From: Bacteroides thetaiotaomicron VPI-5482
Lineage (GTDB): Bacteria; Bacteroidota; Bacteroidia; Bacteroidales; Bacteroidaceae
Reading direction: 5' to 3'
DNA: 64,000 nucleotides
NCBI RefSeq assembly: GCF_000011065.1
Contig: NC_004663.1
Location: 2,852,001 to 2,916,000, forward strand
How positions within the stretch are numbered: the stretch's first letter is position 1; each line of letters begins with the position of its first letter. A program made the position numbers and the translations under genes. The notes below the pieces were generated by a model. The model worked only from the letters and a program-made list of their open reading frames with translations. It did no database searches and was not told where the DNA came from. Below, in pieces: positions 51,313 through 59,334 of this stretch.

Positions 51313-54300
51313 TAAAAAGGCGCATCTCAGGGACAATATAGAGGCAATCCGGCTGATGTTCCGTTTGGAGAAGGAACAGCGCACCGCCACACCGGAGGAA
51401 GCGGGCATACTCGCCGCCTACTCCGGGTTCGGAGGTATCAAGGCGGTTCTTTCCCCTTTCGGGAAACTCACCGACATACTCCGCTGGACACAGGCCGACC
51501 GTGAACTGTTCCCCCTGATTACGGAACTTCACAACGTCCTGCGTGACGGAGCAGCTGACGAGCGTGAGTACAGGAGGCTGGTGGAAAGCGTGAAGGCATC
51601 CACCTTTACCGCTTTCTACACGCCGCCGGCGATTGTCAATGCCATTGCCTCTTCTTTGGGCGAACACGGAGTGTCGCCCGGCCGTTTTCTCGATCCTTCA
51701 TCGGGAACCGGCAATTTTGTCTCGGCCTTCCGATCGCAATGCCACTCCGCATCCGGCAACACTCCCGAAATTGTTGCCTATGAAAAGGATTTGCTTACCG
51801 GCCGCATCCTTGCCCGGCTCCATCCCGAAGCGCAGGTCAATATCAAGGGCTTCGAGGAGTTGCCCCCGCACCGTAACGGCTATTTCGACGTGGTGAGCAG
51901 CAACATCCCCTTCGGTGACATACGTGTTTTCGATCCCTCCTTCGACAACGGCACGGCCAGGCGTTTTGCGCTGAACAGCCTGCACAACTATTTCTTCGCC
52001 AAAGGGCTGGATGCCGTCCGTGAGGGAGGAGTCCTCGCCTTCATCACCTCACAGGGGGTGATGAACTCCGCTATGGCCTATCCCGTAAGGCAATACCTGA
52101 TGAACCGATCCCGGCTGTTATCGGCTGTCCGCCTGCCCAACAACCTCTTTACCGACTATGCCGGTACGGAGGTGGGCAGCGACCTGATCATCTTGCAGAA
52201 GGACACGCTTTCCCAAAGGGAATATACGTCACTCGAACGGTCTTTCGTGGAAGTCGGCACGCAGACCGACGGGACGACGCAGAACGAGTATTTCGAGCAT
52301 ACCGCCGCCATCGTGCATACACGTGGCCATGTCGGTACCGATCCCTACGGCAAGCCGGCACGCATCTACCTGCATGACGGGGGTATGGAAGCCATCGCCG
52401 CCGACATGAAGTATTTCCTTGACCGCAACCTCTCGGAACAGCTCGATCTGGACTTGTATCTCCGCCATTCACCCGTGCAGGAGTTCCGCAATCTGGTGAG
52501 CCGTCCGGCGGAAACCATGCAGCAACGCATCGCACAGGTGCGGGAAATCAACCGGTCCGGTAACATGAACGGACATTCCACTTCTACGGATCGACAGACG
52601 ATACAGGTGGAGCGTCGGACTTCCACGCCGGAGCAGCCCTCAACGGATGCCCGGCCAACCGCCGCAAAGACCACGCCGGAGCCGGTCATGTCCCTGTACG
52701 ACCTTTTCGGCTTCACACAAGAGGAGCGTTCACAGGTCAGGAAAAGGAAAACAAGGAGCACGAAGAAGGACTCCGGGCAGTTGTCCCTTTTCGATATGCC
52801 ACCGTTGGAGCAACATCCCGCCCCGGCCGAACCGACTCCCCAAGAGAAAGAGCGGCAGGAGCGGGAACGGCAGGAACAGGAACGCCGCCGGCAGGAGGAA
52901 GAGGCCGCACGGCAGGAACGCATGAAGCCCCGTCCTTATCCGGCCGGCCTGCATGGACACCACCGCAACGGCTCCCTTGTGGACGATGACGGGCAGATAG
53001 GCTACCTCTCCGCCATTGGCGGGGCTGCACCGGTATTCAACCCGTTGGATCTGCCCGAACGCCAGCGACGCCGTGCGTCGCTCTACATCGAGATACGTGA
53101 CACCTACCATCACCTGTACGAGAACGAGGCGGCCGCCCATGCCGCAAATCCGGCGTTGCGCACCATGCTCAACACTCTTTACGATGACTTCATCCGTCAG
53201 TTCGGCAATCTGAACGACAGGAAGAACATCGACCTGTTCCGCATGGATGCGGGCAACCGTGAGATATTGTCGCTGGAACGTTACATCGACGGCCGGGCGG
53301 TCAAGGCCGACATCTTCGACCATCCCGTTTCGTACAACATCAACGAGATCACCCATACCGATGACGTGCACGAGGCGCTCACCGCCTCGCTCAACAAGTA
53401 CGGCAACGTGGACATGGCGTACATGGAGTCCCTGACCGACAAATCGCAATCTGACTTGTTGGAGGAACTGCGTGGACGGATATTTTACAATCCCCTCTCG
53501 AAGAACTACGAGATTGCCGACCGTTTCATTTCCGGCAACGTCATGGCCAAGGCCGAACACATCGAGGAATATTTGCAGTCGCATCCCGACAACGGCGAGG
53601 CACGTATTTCCCTCGAAGCCCTGCGGCAGTCGCTTCCCGCGCCCATACCTTTCGAGGATCTGGATTTCAATTTCGGCGAGCGTTGGATACCGGCGGGAGT
53701 GTACAGCCGCTACGCCTCATGGCTGTTCGACACGGACGTGTCCGTCCGTTATACCGCCAGCAGTGACGAATACAGCATCAGGGCCGACATGACCTCCCCA
53801 CGCATCATGAACCAATATTCGGTGCGTTCGGAAAGCCGCATCTTCAACGGCATCGCCCTTATGCGCCATGCCATCCACAACACCACGCCCAACATCACCA
53901 AGACCGTATTGGACAAGACGGGCAAGGAAATGAAGATACGTGATCCGGAGGTTACCCTGCTTGCCAACAGCAAGATTGACGAGATCCGTAACGGCTTCTC
54001 CGACTGGCTCATGGAACAGTCGCCGGAGTTCAAGCGGAAAATGGCGGACATGTACAACCGCAAGTTCAACTGCTTCGTCCGTCCCAAGTACGACGGATCG
54101 CACCAGAGCTTTCCCGGTCTTGACCTCAAGGGGCTGGGCATTCCCGACCTGTATCCCAGCCAGAAGGACTGCATCTGGATGCTCAAGCAGAACGGAGGGG
54201 GGATCGCCGATCACGAGGTGGGTGGCGGCAAGACGCTCATCATGTGCTGTGCCGCCTACGAGATGAAGCGTCTGGGACTGGCGAACAAGCCCCTTATCAC

Positions 54301-57028
54301 CGGCCTGAAGGCGAACATCCACGAGATCGCACAGACCTTCGCCACCGCCTACCCGAACGCCAAAGTCCTCTATCCCGGCAAGGAGGACTTCACGCCGGAG
54401 CGCCGTGTCGAGATTTTCCACCGGATGAAGAACAACGACTGGGACGCCATCATCCTCTCGCACGAGCAGTTCGGCATGATACCGCAGTCCCCCGAAATCC
54501 AGCGTGACATCCTGCAACAGGAACTGGACAGTGTGGAAGAGAACCTCGAAGTCCTCTACCAGCAGGGTGCGGAAGTGAGCAACGCACAGATCAAGGGCAT
54601 GGAGAAACGCAAGATGAACCTTGAGGTCAGGCTGAAAGAGCTGCTCCACGAGATCGAAACCCGCAAGGACGATGTGGCGGACTTCAAGCGCATGGGCATC
54701 GACCACCTCTTTGTCGATGAGAGCCACCGGTTCAAGAACCTGATGTTCACCACCCGGCACGACCGTGTGGCAGGTCTGGGCAACAGCGAGGGCAGCCAGC
54801 GTGCGCTCAACATGCTCTTCGCCCTGCGCACCATCCAGCAGCGCACCGGCAAGGATCTGGGAGCCACCTTCCTGTCGGGAACCACCATTTCCAACTCGCT
54901 GACCGAGCTGTACCTGCTCTTCAAGTACCTGCGCCCCCGGGAATTGGAGCGTCAGGGGATCAACTCCTTTGACGCATGGGCGGCGGTGTTTGCCCGGAAG
55001 TCCGTCGATTACGAGTTCTCCGTCACCAACGAGGTGGTGCAGAAAGAGCGTTTCCGCTACTTCATCAAGGTTCCGGAACTCGCTTCGTTCTATTCCGAGA
55101 TCACCGACTTCCGTACCGCAGCCGACATCGGCATCGACCGTCCGGAGAAGAACGAGATACTGCACAACATACCCCCGACGCCCGACCAGAGGGAGTTCAT
55201 ACAGAAGCTCATCGAGTTCGCCAAGACCGGCAATGCCACCGTACTGGGCCGCCCGCCACTGAACGAGAGGGAAGAGAAGGCGAAGATGCTCATCGCCACC
55301 GACTACGCCCGGAAGATGTCGCTCGACATGCGGCTCATCGATCCGCTCTCCTACGGCGACGACAAGGACAACAAGGCCACCCATTGCGCCGATATGATTG
55401 CGAAGTATTACAATAAATACGCCGGGCATAAAGGCACTCAGTTCGTTTTCTCGGACTTGGGAACCTACAAGCCCGACCAGTGGAATCCGTACAGCGAGAT
55501 CAAGCGCAAGCTGGTGGAGGATCACGGCATCCCCGAAGACCAGATACGTTTCATTCAGGAAGCCAAGACCGAGAAGAAGCGCAAGGCGATGATCGAGGCG
55601 ATGAACGAGGGAAAGATACGTGTTCTCTTCGGCTCTACTGAAATGCTGGGCACGGGAGTCAACGCCCAGAAGCGGTGTGTAGCCATCCATCATCTCGACG
55701 CACCGTGGCGGCCTTCGGACTTGCAGCAGCGGGACGGCCGGGGCATCCGAAAGGGCAACGAGGTGGCCAAACTCTATGCGGACAACAAGGTGGACGTGAT
55801 AATCTACGCCGTGGAGAAGTCGCTTGACAGCTACAAGTTCAACCTGCTTTACAACAAGCAGCTTTTCATCACCCAGCTCAAGCAGAACAACATGGGTTGC
55901 CGTACCATCGACGAGGGAGGCATGGACGAGAAGGGAGGCATACCTTTCTCAGAGTACGTAGCGGTGCTTTCCGGAAATACCGACCTGCTCGACAAGGCAC
56001 GGTTGGAGAAGCGGATTGCCGGCATGGAAGGGGAGCGCAAGGCCTTCCAGCGTGGCAAGGGGGAATCACGCATCAAACTGGAAACTTTCCTGGCGAACCG
56101 GGCAAGCAACGATGACATCATCGCCCGTGTCAGGAAGGACAAGGCCGCCATCGAGAGCCGTATGCAGTACGACAAGGAGGGCAACAGGCTCAACCCCTTG
56201 AAGATTGACGGCGTGGCAGGCGATGATCCGAAAGTGATTGCCGCCAAGCTCCACGAGATAGAGGACAGGGAACGCACGCACGGCCAGCCGAAAGTCATCG
56301 GCTCGCTCTATGGCTTCGACATCGTTGTCAAGACCGACACCACCGTCAAGGACGGTCTGGACTTCTGCGAGAACCGTTTCTTCGTGCGAGGTGAAGGCAA
56401 CTTCCTCTACAACTATAACAACGGCCGCTTGGCGGTCGATCCGAAAACCGCCTGCCAGAACTTCATCAACGCCTTCGACAGCATCCCCCGCCTGATAGAG
56501 AAATACACGAGGGACAACGAAGCCATTGAGAAGGAACTCCCCGTCCTGGAACAGGTCGTCGGGGAAGTCTGGAAAAAGGAGGACGAGCTGAAGCAGCTCA
56601 AGGCCGACCTTGCCGCTCTCGACCGCAAGATCCTGCTCTCCCTCAAATCAGTGGATGCGCAGGAAAAAAGCACCGACGGAGTAATCGAAGTCGTGCCCTC
56701 CCAACCGGTAACGCCCGACGGACAGGATAACGCCCCCGCCGCCGGCATACCCGTCGCCGATGCTCCGCCCGGCAGTTCCTCACCGGGCAGTGTCCCCACA
56801 CAGGACACGCCCCCTGCCGAGCCTTATGTCCACCGGATGCCCGACTTCCTCGCCGACAGGCAGCGCACTCCGCCCAAACTAAGCGGAATGCCCAAAAGCA
56901 TCAGCATCAAAGAGGCAATGGGAGCGCCCGGCGGCAAGCTCGTCATCGGAGGCGTCCCCAAGTCCGGCAACAAGGACGATCCCGATCCTGACCGGCCCGA
57001 AAAGCCCAAACCCAAGCTGAAGTTATAG
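51302..57028 (+). CDS. giant methylase/helicase protein of the ICE
   Basis: The 1908-residue protein fuses an N6-adenine methylase-like domain (motif I FLDPSSGTGNFVSA near 130, catalytic-loop-like VVSSNIPFGDIRVF near 200) to a linker. The linker holds a QLSLF clamp-binding-like motif near 491 and a Glu/Arg/Gln coiled coil near 520-540. An SNF2/DEAD-like helicase follows, with Walker A HEVGGGKTLIMCC near 972, Walker B HLFVDESHRFKNL near 1138 and motif VI LQQRDGRGIRKGN near 1476. The tail is Pro-rich. It is conserved in Bacteroidales ICEs and may protect or remodel transferred DNA. Since NPPY reads NIPF, methylation activity is uncertain. Confidence 0.88.
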   Translation: MAYNKKAHLRDNIEAIRLMFRLEKEQRTATPEEAGILAAYSGFGGIKAVLSPFGKLTDILRWTQADRELFPLITELHNVLRDGAADEREYRRLVESVKASTFTAFYTPPAIVNAIASSLGEHGVSPGRFLDPSSGTGNFVSAFRSQCHSASGNTPEIVAYEKDLLTGRILARLHPEAQVNIKGFEELPPHRNGYFDVVSSNIPFGDIRVFDPSFDNGTARRFALNSLHNYFFAKGLDAVREGGVLAFITSQGVMNSAMAYPVRQYLMNRSRLLSAVRLPNNLFTDYAGTEVGSDLIILQKDTLSQREYTSLERSFVEVGTQTDGTTQNEYFEHTAAIVHTRGHVGTDPYGKPARIYLHDGGMEAIAADMKYFLDRNLSEQLDLDLYLRHSPVQEFRNLVSRPAETMQQRIAQVREINRSGNMNGHSTSTDRQTIQVERRTSTPEQPSTDARPTAAKTTPEPVMSLYDLFGFTQEERSQVRKRKTRSTKKDSGQLSLFDMPPLEQHPAPAEPTPQEKERQERERQEQERRRQEEEAARQERMKPRPYPAGLHGHHRNGSLVDDDGQIGYLSAIGGAAPVFNPLDLPERQRRRASLYIEIRDTYHHLYENEAAAHAANPALRTMLNTLYDDFIRQFGNLNDRKNIDLFRMDAGNREILSLERYIDGRAVKADIFDHPVSYNINEITHTDDVHEALTASLNKYGNVDMAYMESLTDKSQSDLLEELRGRIFYNPLSKNYEIADRFISGNVMAKAEHIEEYLQSHPDNGEARISLEALRQSLPAPIPFEDLDFNFGERWIPAGVYSRYASWLFDTDVSVRYTASSDEYSIRADMTSPRIMNQYSVRSESRIFNGIALMRHAIHNTTPNITKTVLDKTGKEMKIRDPEVTLLANSKIDEIRNGFSDWLMEQSPEFKRKMADMYNRKFNCFVRPKYDGSHQSFPGLDLKGLGIPDLYPSQKDCIWMLKQNGGGIADHEVGGGKTLIMCCAAYEMKRLGLANKPLITGLKANIHEIAQTFATAYPNAKVLYPGKEDFTPERRVEIFHRMKNNDWDAIILSHEQFGMIPQSPEIQRDILQQELDSVEENLEVLYQQGAEVSNAQIKGMEKRKMNLEVRLKELLHEIETRKDDVADFKRMGIDHLFVDESHRFKNLMFTTRHDRVAGLGNSEGSQRALNMLFALRTIQQRTGKDLGATFLSGTTISNSLTELYLLFKYLRPRELERQGINSFDAWAAVFARKSVDYEFSVTNEVVQKERFRYFIKVPELASFYSEITDFRTAADIGIDRPEKNEILHNIPPTPDQREFIQKLIEFAKTGNATVLGRPPLNEREEKAKMLIATDYARKMSLDMRLIDPLSYGDDKDNKATHCADMIAKYYNKYAGHKGTQFVFSDLGTYKPDQWNPYSEIKRKLVEDHGIPEDQIRFIQEAKTEKKRKAMIEAMNEGKIRVLFGSTEMLGTGVNAQKRCVAIHHLDAPWRPSDLQQRDGRGIRKGNEVAKLYADNKVDVIIYAVEKSLDSYKFNLLYNKQLFITQLKQNNMGCRTIDEGGMDEKGGIPFSEYVAVLSGNTDLLDKARLEKRIAGMEGERKAFQRGKGESRIKLETFLANRASNDDIIARVRKDKAAIESRMQYDKEGNRLNPLKIDGVAGDDPKVIAAKLHEIEDRERTHGQPKVIGSLYGFDIVVKTDTTVKDGLDFCENRFFVRGEGNFLYNYNNGRLAVDPKTACQNFINAFDSIPRLIEKYTRDNEAIEKELPVLEQVVGEVWKKEDELKQLKADLAALDRKILLSLKSVDAQEKSTDGVIEVVPSQPVTPDGQDNAPAAGIPVADAPPGSSSPGSVPTQDTPPAEPYVHRMPDFLADRQRTPPKLSGMPKSISIKEAMGAPGGKLVIGGVPKSGNKDDPDPDRPEKPKPKLKL

Positions 57029-57053
57029 CTCCTGTAACCGAAGCCATAAAAAC

Positions 57054-57098
57054 AACCCCACTCCGCCGGCTTCCCATGAAACAGCGGAGTGGGGTTTT
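57054..57098 (+). terminator. rho-independent terminator after the helicase gene
   Basis: AACCCCACTCCGC (57054-57066) pairs with GCGGAGTGGGGTT (57084-57096), a 13-bp stem followed by TT. It ends the topB-helicase operon. Confidence 0.8.
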
Positions 57099-57114
57099 AT
57101 ACTATACAGACAAC

Positions 57115-57155
57115 CGACATTTTACCGCCGTAAAATTTACGGCGGTAAAATGTCG
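57115..57155. repeat. 41-bp perfect palindrome
   Basis: Two 20-base arms, CGACATTTTACCGCCGTAAA and its exact complement, surround a single A. The inner part reads TTTTACCGCCGTAAA on both sides. It lies between the ICE core operon and the AT-rich cargo. It may be a binding or recombination site, or a very strong hairpin. Confidence 0.75.
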
Positions 57156-57207
57156 ATTTCCCTGAAGTTAAAAAAACATATATTATTCCTTATATATACT
57201 CAAATCC

Positions 57208-57301
57208 TTGTTTAAAACAAAAGAAGTATCTATATTTGCAGTGTCATCGCTCGAAGAACGAAGGACTTGGTTGCCCGCATTACCGTAAATGCGGTTTTTT
57301 T
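57208..57301 (+). ncRNA. candidate small RNA: promoter, about 60-base transcript, terminator
   Basis: TTG at 57208-57210, 20 bases, then TATATTTG at 57231-57238 form a good Bacteroides promoter. From about 57244 a short sequence (TCATCGCTCGAAGAACGAAG) runs into the hairpin CCGCATT-6 bases-AATGCGG (57275-57294) with seven Ts. Nothing coding fits, so a roughly 57-nt RNA is the simplest reading. It is convergent with the cargo operon on the minus strand. Confidence 0.5.
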
Positions 57302-57307
57302 ATGCCC

Positions 57308-57847
57308 TTATTTTTCCCTGTTTATATATTTGTTTTGGTAATAAGGTTGATTATCGCAATCAACACAAAATCCTGTAATTAATGCGTAATCCGGTTGTAT
57401 GTATTCAACTATAACAATATATTGTTTACCTCTATACCAATAATAGTCACGGAGAGTTCCGTCATCTTCAATATACCGAAAATAAGTAATACGCTTATCT
57501 TCTTTATTCTCTAAAATAGGTCTTATCCAATGTACCCTATTAGCTCTTTCTTCACGAAATTCTCTTATTTTTCTGGAAGTTTTATACTTTCCACCTTTAA
57601 TAGTACGAGTAATTACGTGAACAAACTTCTCATAGTATTGCTCAAAATCAACAGGAAGATTGTCTTTTTTGCTATTTTTATACAAATACGGTTTCACTTT
57701 TAAAGGAGTACCATCAATAATTACGGTATTCTCAAAAAAATCCCGATGAAAAATGGCATGAAGTTCATCCATTTTTTCTTGTTCCGTTTCTGCAACCCCG
57801 TCTGCAAAATACGGTTTTAAAGCTCCTAATTCATCTGCTACTGTCAT
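57308..57847 (-). CDS. putative nuclease-like protein, last gene of the cargo operon
   Basis: The start MTVADELGALKPYFADG (ATG 57847) overlaps the DUF3800 gene by 17 bases. The 179-residue protein ends in NRVHWIRPILENKEDKRITY, DYYWYRGKQYIVIVEYI and YALITGFCVDCDN. The pattern R-x-x-W-I-x-P-I-L-E-N followed by W-x-x-x-x-Y-x-V-V-x-E and T-x-F-x-V-D is reminiscent of the phage-type BECR-fold nuclease-like domains seen on mobile elements, but this is a weak match from memory. Function otherwise unknown. Confidence 0.45.
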   Translation of the reverse strand: MTVADELGALKPYFADGVAETEQEKMDELHAIFHRDFFENTVIIDGTPLKVKPYLYKNSKKDNLPVDFEQYYEKFVHVITRTIKGGKYKTSRKIREFREERANRVHWIRPILENKEDKRITYFRYIEDDGTLRDYYWYRGKQYIVIVEYIQPDYALITGFCVDCDNQPYYQNKYINREK

Positions 57848-58562
57848 TGCGCTTACGAGGTTGGTGATCAAAAATATTAAATTTGATTTCTCCCGGTTCT
57901 GTACCTTCATCCAAAACATAACCAGATTTCATTTCAATATAGTTGATCAGTTCTTTTTTTGCCAAGCTGCCATCTTTCTTCAAGTGAAGACCTCTCGCTT
58001 TATAAGTTACTGCACCTATGAAAAAATCTGCTAACTGTATAAATTGTGATTCATGGGAACGTATATGCTGAAAAGAAAGAAAAGGCGATTTACCATGAAA
58101 CTTATTAGAGAAGACCTCTTGGATTTTATTAAGTTTTGCACGTCCTTTCGTATCTTTTATATCCAAAAATACACGGTAATTATTCATTGCAGAAGGATTA
58201 GTGTATGGATTGACAAGCAAGTAATAAATCATTTTATAGTAAAAATTATCATGCTCGCCGTTGTTGAAAGACAAATTGTCTAAACGGTCTTTGTACTTAA
58301 CAAGAATACATCTGAACTCCATGTTTGAGTCAAAAAAGTAATCTATAAGTTCTTTATACATATCAATATGGGTGTTACTGATTGTATTCCATTTTATCTC
58401 ATGTAAAATATTATGCCCTCGCTTAATCGCTTTTATGCATTGTTTCATTTCTTCAGTCTGCTCCTTTGGCACCTTTATATAACCAATACACATGACAGGA
58501 AAATGATCATGTTCTAAATGACAGCTTTCATCTATATAGAATGTAAATTGTTCTTTATTCAT
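57831..58562 (-). CDS. DUF3800 family protein
   Basis: From ATG 58562 the 243-residue protein reads EQFTFYIDESCHLEHDHFPV (the Y-x-D-E-S box), VFLDIKDTKGRAKLNKIQEV (D-x-K-D-x-x-G) and ESQFIQLADFFIGAVTYKAR (Q-L-A-D-x-x-x-G). These acidic boxes define DUF3800, thought to have an RNase H-like fold and found near defence and mobile genes. The catalytic-looking acids are all present. It follows the AbiEi-like gene by 33 bases in the same operon. Confidence 0.75.
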   Translation of the reverse strand: MNKEQFTFYIDESCHLEHDHFPVMCIGYIKVPKEQTEEMKQCIKAIKRGHNILHEIKWNTISNTHIDMYKELIDYFFDSNMEFRCILVKYKDRLDNLSFNNGEHDNFYYKMIYYLLVNPYTNPSAMNNYRVFLDIKDTKGRAKLNKIQEVFSNKFHGKSPFLSFQHIRSHESQFIQLADFFIGAVTYKARGLHLKKDGSLAKKELINYIEMKSGYVLDEGTEPGEIKFNIFDHQPRKRNDSSR

Positions 58563-58595
58563 AAGGTCGCTATATATTATTCTTTCCAATTATAA

Positions 58596-59315
58596 TTACT
58601 GAATTCTCCATTTTCTCACTTCGGGTAATACTTGCTTATCTATCTTTACATTGTATAAAGTAAGAGGATTTAGTGTATTCCATAATGGCAATGCTTTGTT
58701 TGTACCGTATATGTTCTCAACCATCGCTCCAAGTAAAGCACGCACCATTGGAGGATATTTTTTTGCAAGTATAAGTAGCTCATCCCTATCTTTTTTATTC
58801 AAATTCTGAATAATAGTCATTATACACTTACATGATTGGCTGGTAGTTGTATCCGGTATCTCTTTTATAAACTTAATGGCATCCAATAGCTGCAATAAAG
58901 GTATATTTTCCTTTGTTATGGGATTAGACTGAATCACGAAACTAATCGTGAACATTCCTCTTACCGTTTTGTTTTTACGTACATTTGTGCCAATTTGGAT
59001 GATATTCGGCACTTGTGTAGTCAATCCTAATCGATTAAAAGCTAAGTATCCAGTCATATAACCAATAACTTCTCCATCCTTCTCAAGAAAGTCTTTTACA
59101 ACTTCTTCTAACTTAGGCTTTAGCATTCCAAAAACACTTTTTTTAGGTTTATAGAAGCGTCCTTTTGAGATTTTGGCAATAATACCTTCAGCTACTAAGC
59201 GATTTAAGATTTTGATAACTCTTTCACTCCGTTCTGGAGACAAATTTAAATCTTGATATGTAAAAACATAATCAGACTCAAAATTTTCAATTCTTTGTCG
59301 AATTTCCTTTATCAT
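58596..59315 (-). CDS. AbiEi-type antitoxin-like protein (DUF6088)
   Basis: The 239-residue protein has an N-terminal winged helix (YVFTYQDLNLSPERSERVIK, then LVAEGIIAKISKGRFYKPKK). The body GEVIGYMTGYLAFNRLGLTT and NIIQIGTNVRKNKTVRG is the AbiEi/DUF6088 pattern. AbiEi proteins repress their own operon and neutralise AbiEii nucleotidyltransferase toxins. No AbiEii gene is seen here, so it may be an autoregulator or be paired with another toxin such as the STAND-like ATPase encoded 19 bases upstream. Confidence 0.72.
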   Translation of the reverse strand: MIKEIRQRIENFESDYVFTYQDLNLSPERSERVIKILNRLVAEGIIAKISKGRFYKPKKSVFGMLKPKLEEVVKDFLEKDGEVIGYMTGYLAFNRLGLTTQVPNIIQIGTNVRKNKTVRGMFTISFVIQSNPITKENIPLLQLLDAIKFIKEIPDTTTSQSCKCIMTIIQNLNKKDRDELLILAKKYPPMVRALLGAMVENIYGTNKALPLWNTLNPLTLYNVKIDKQVLPEVRKWRIQ

Positions 59316-59334
59316 TACCGTCTTTCTTCAATAG

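Noticed and set aside
53717..55693. 658-codon open frame on the minus strand
   Set aside because: It is antisense to the methylase/helicase gene, whose domains are unmistakable. The protein has no family features and mirrors the codon pattern of the true gene.
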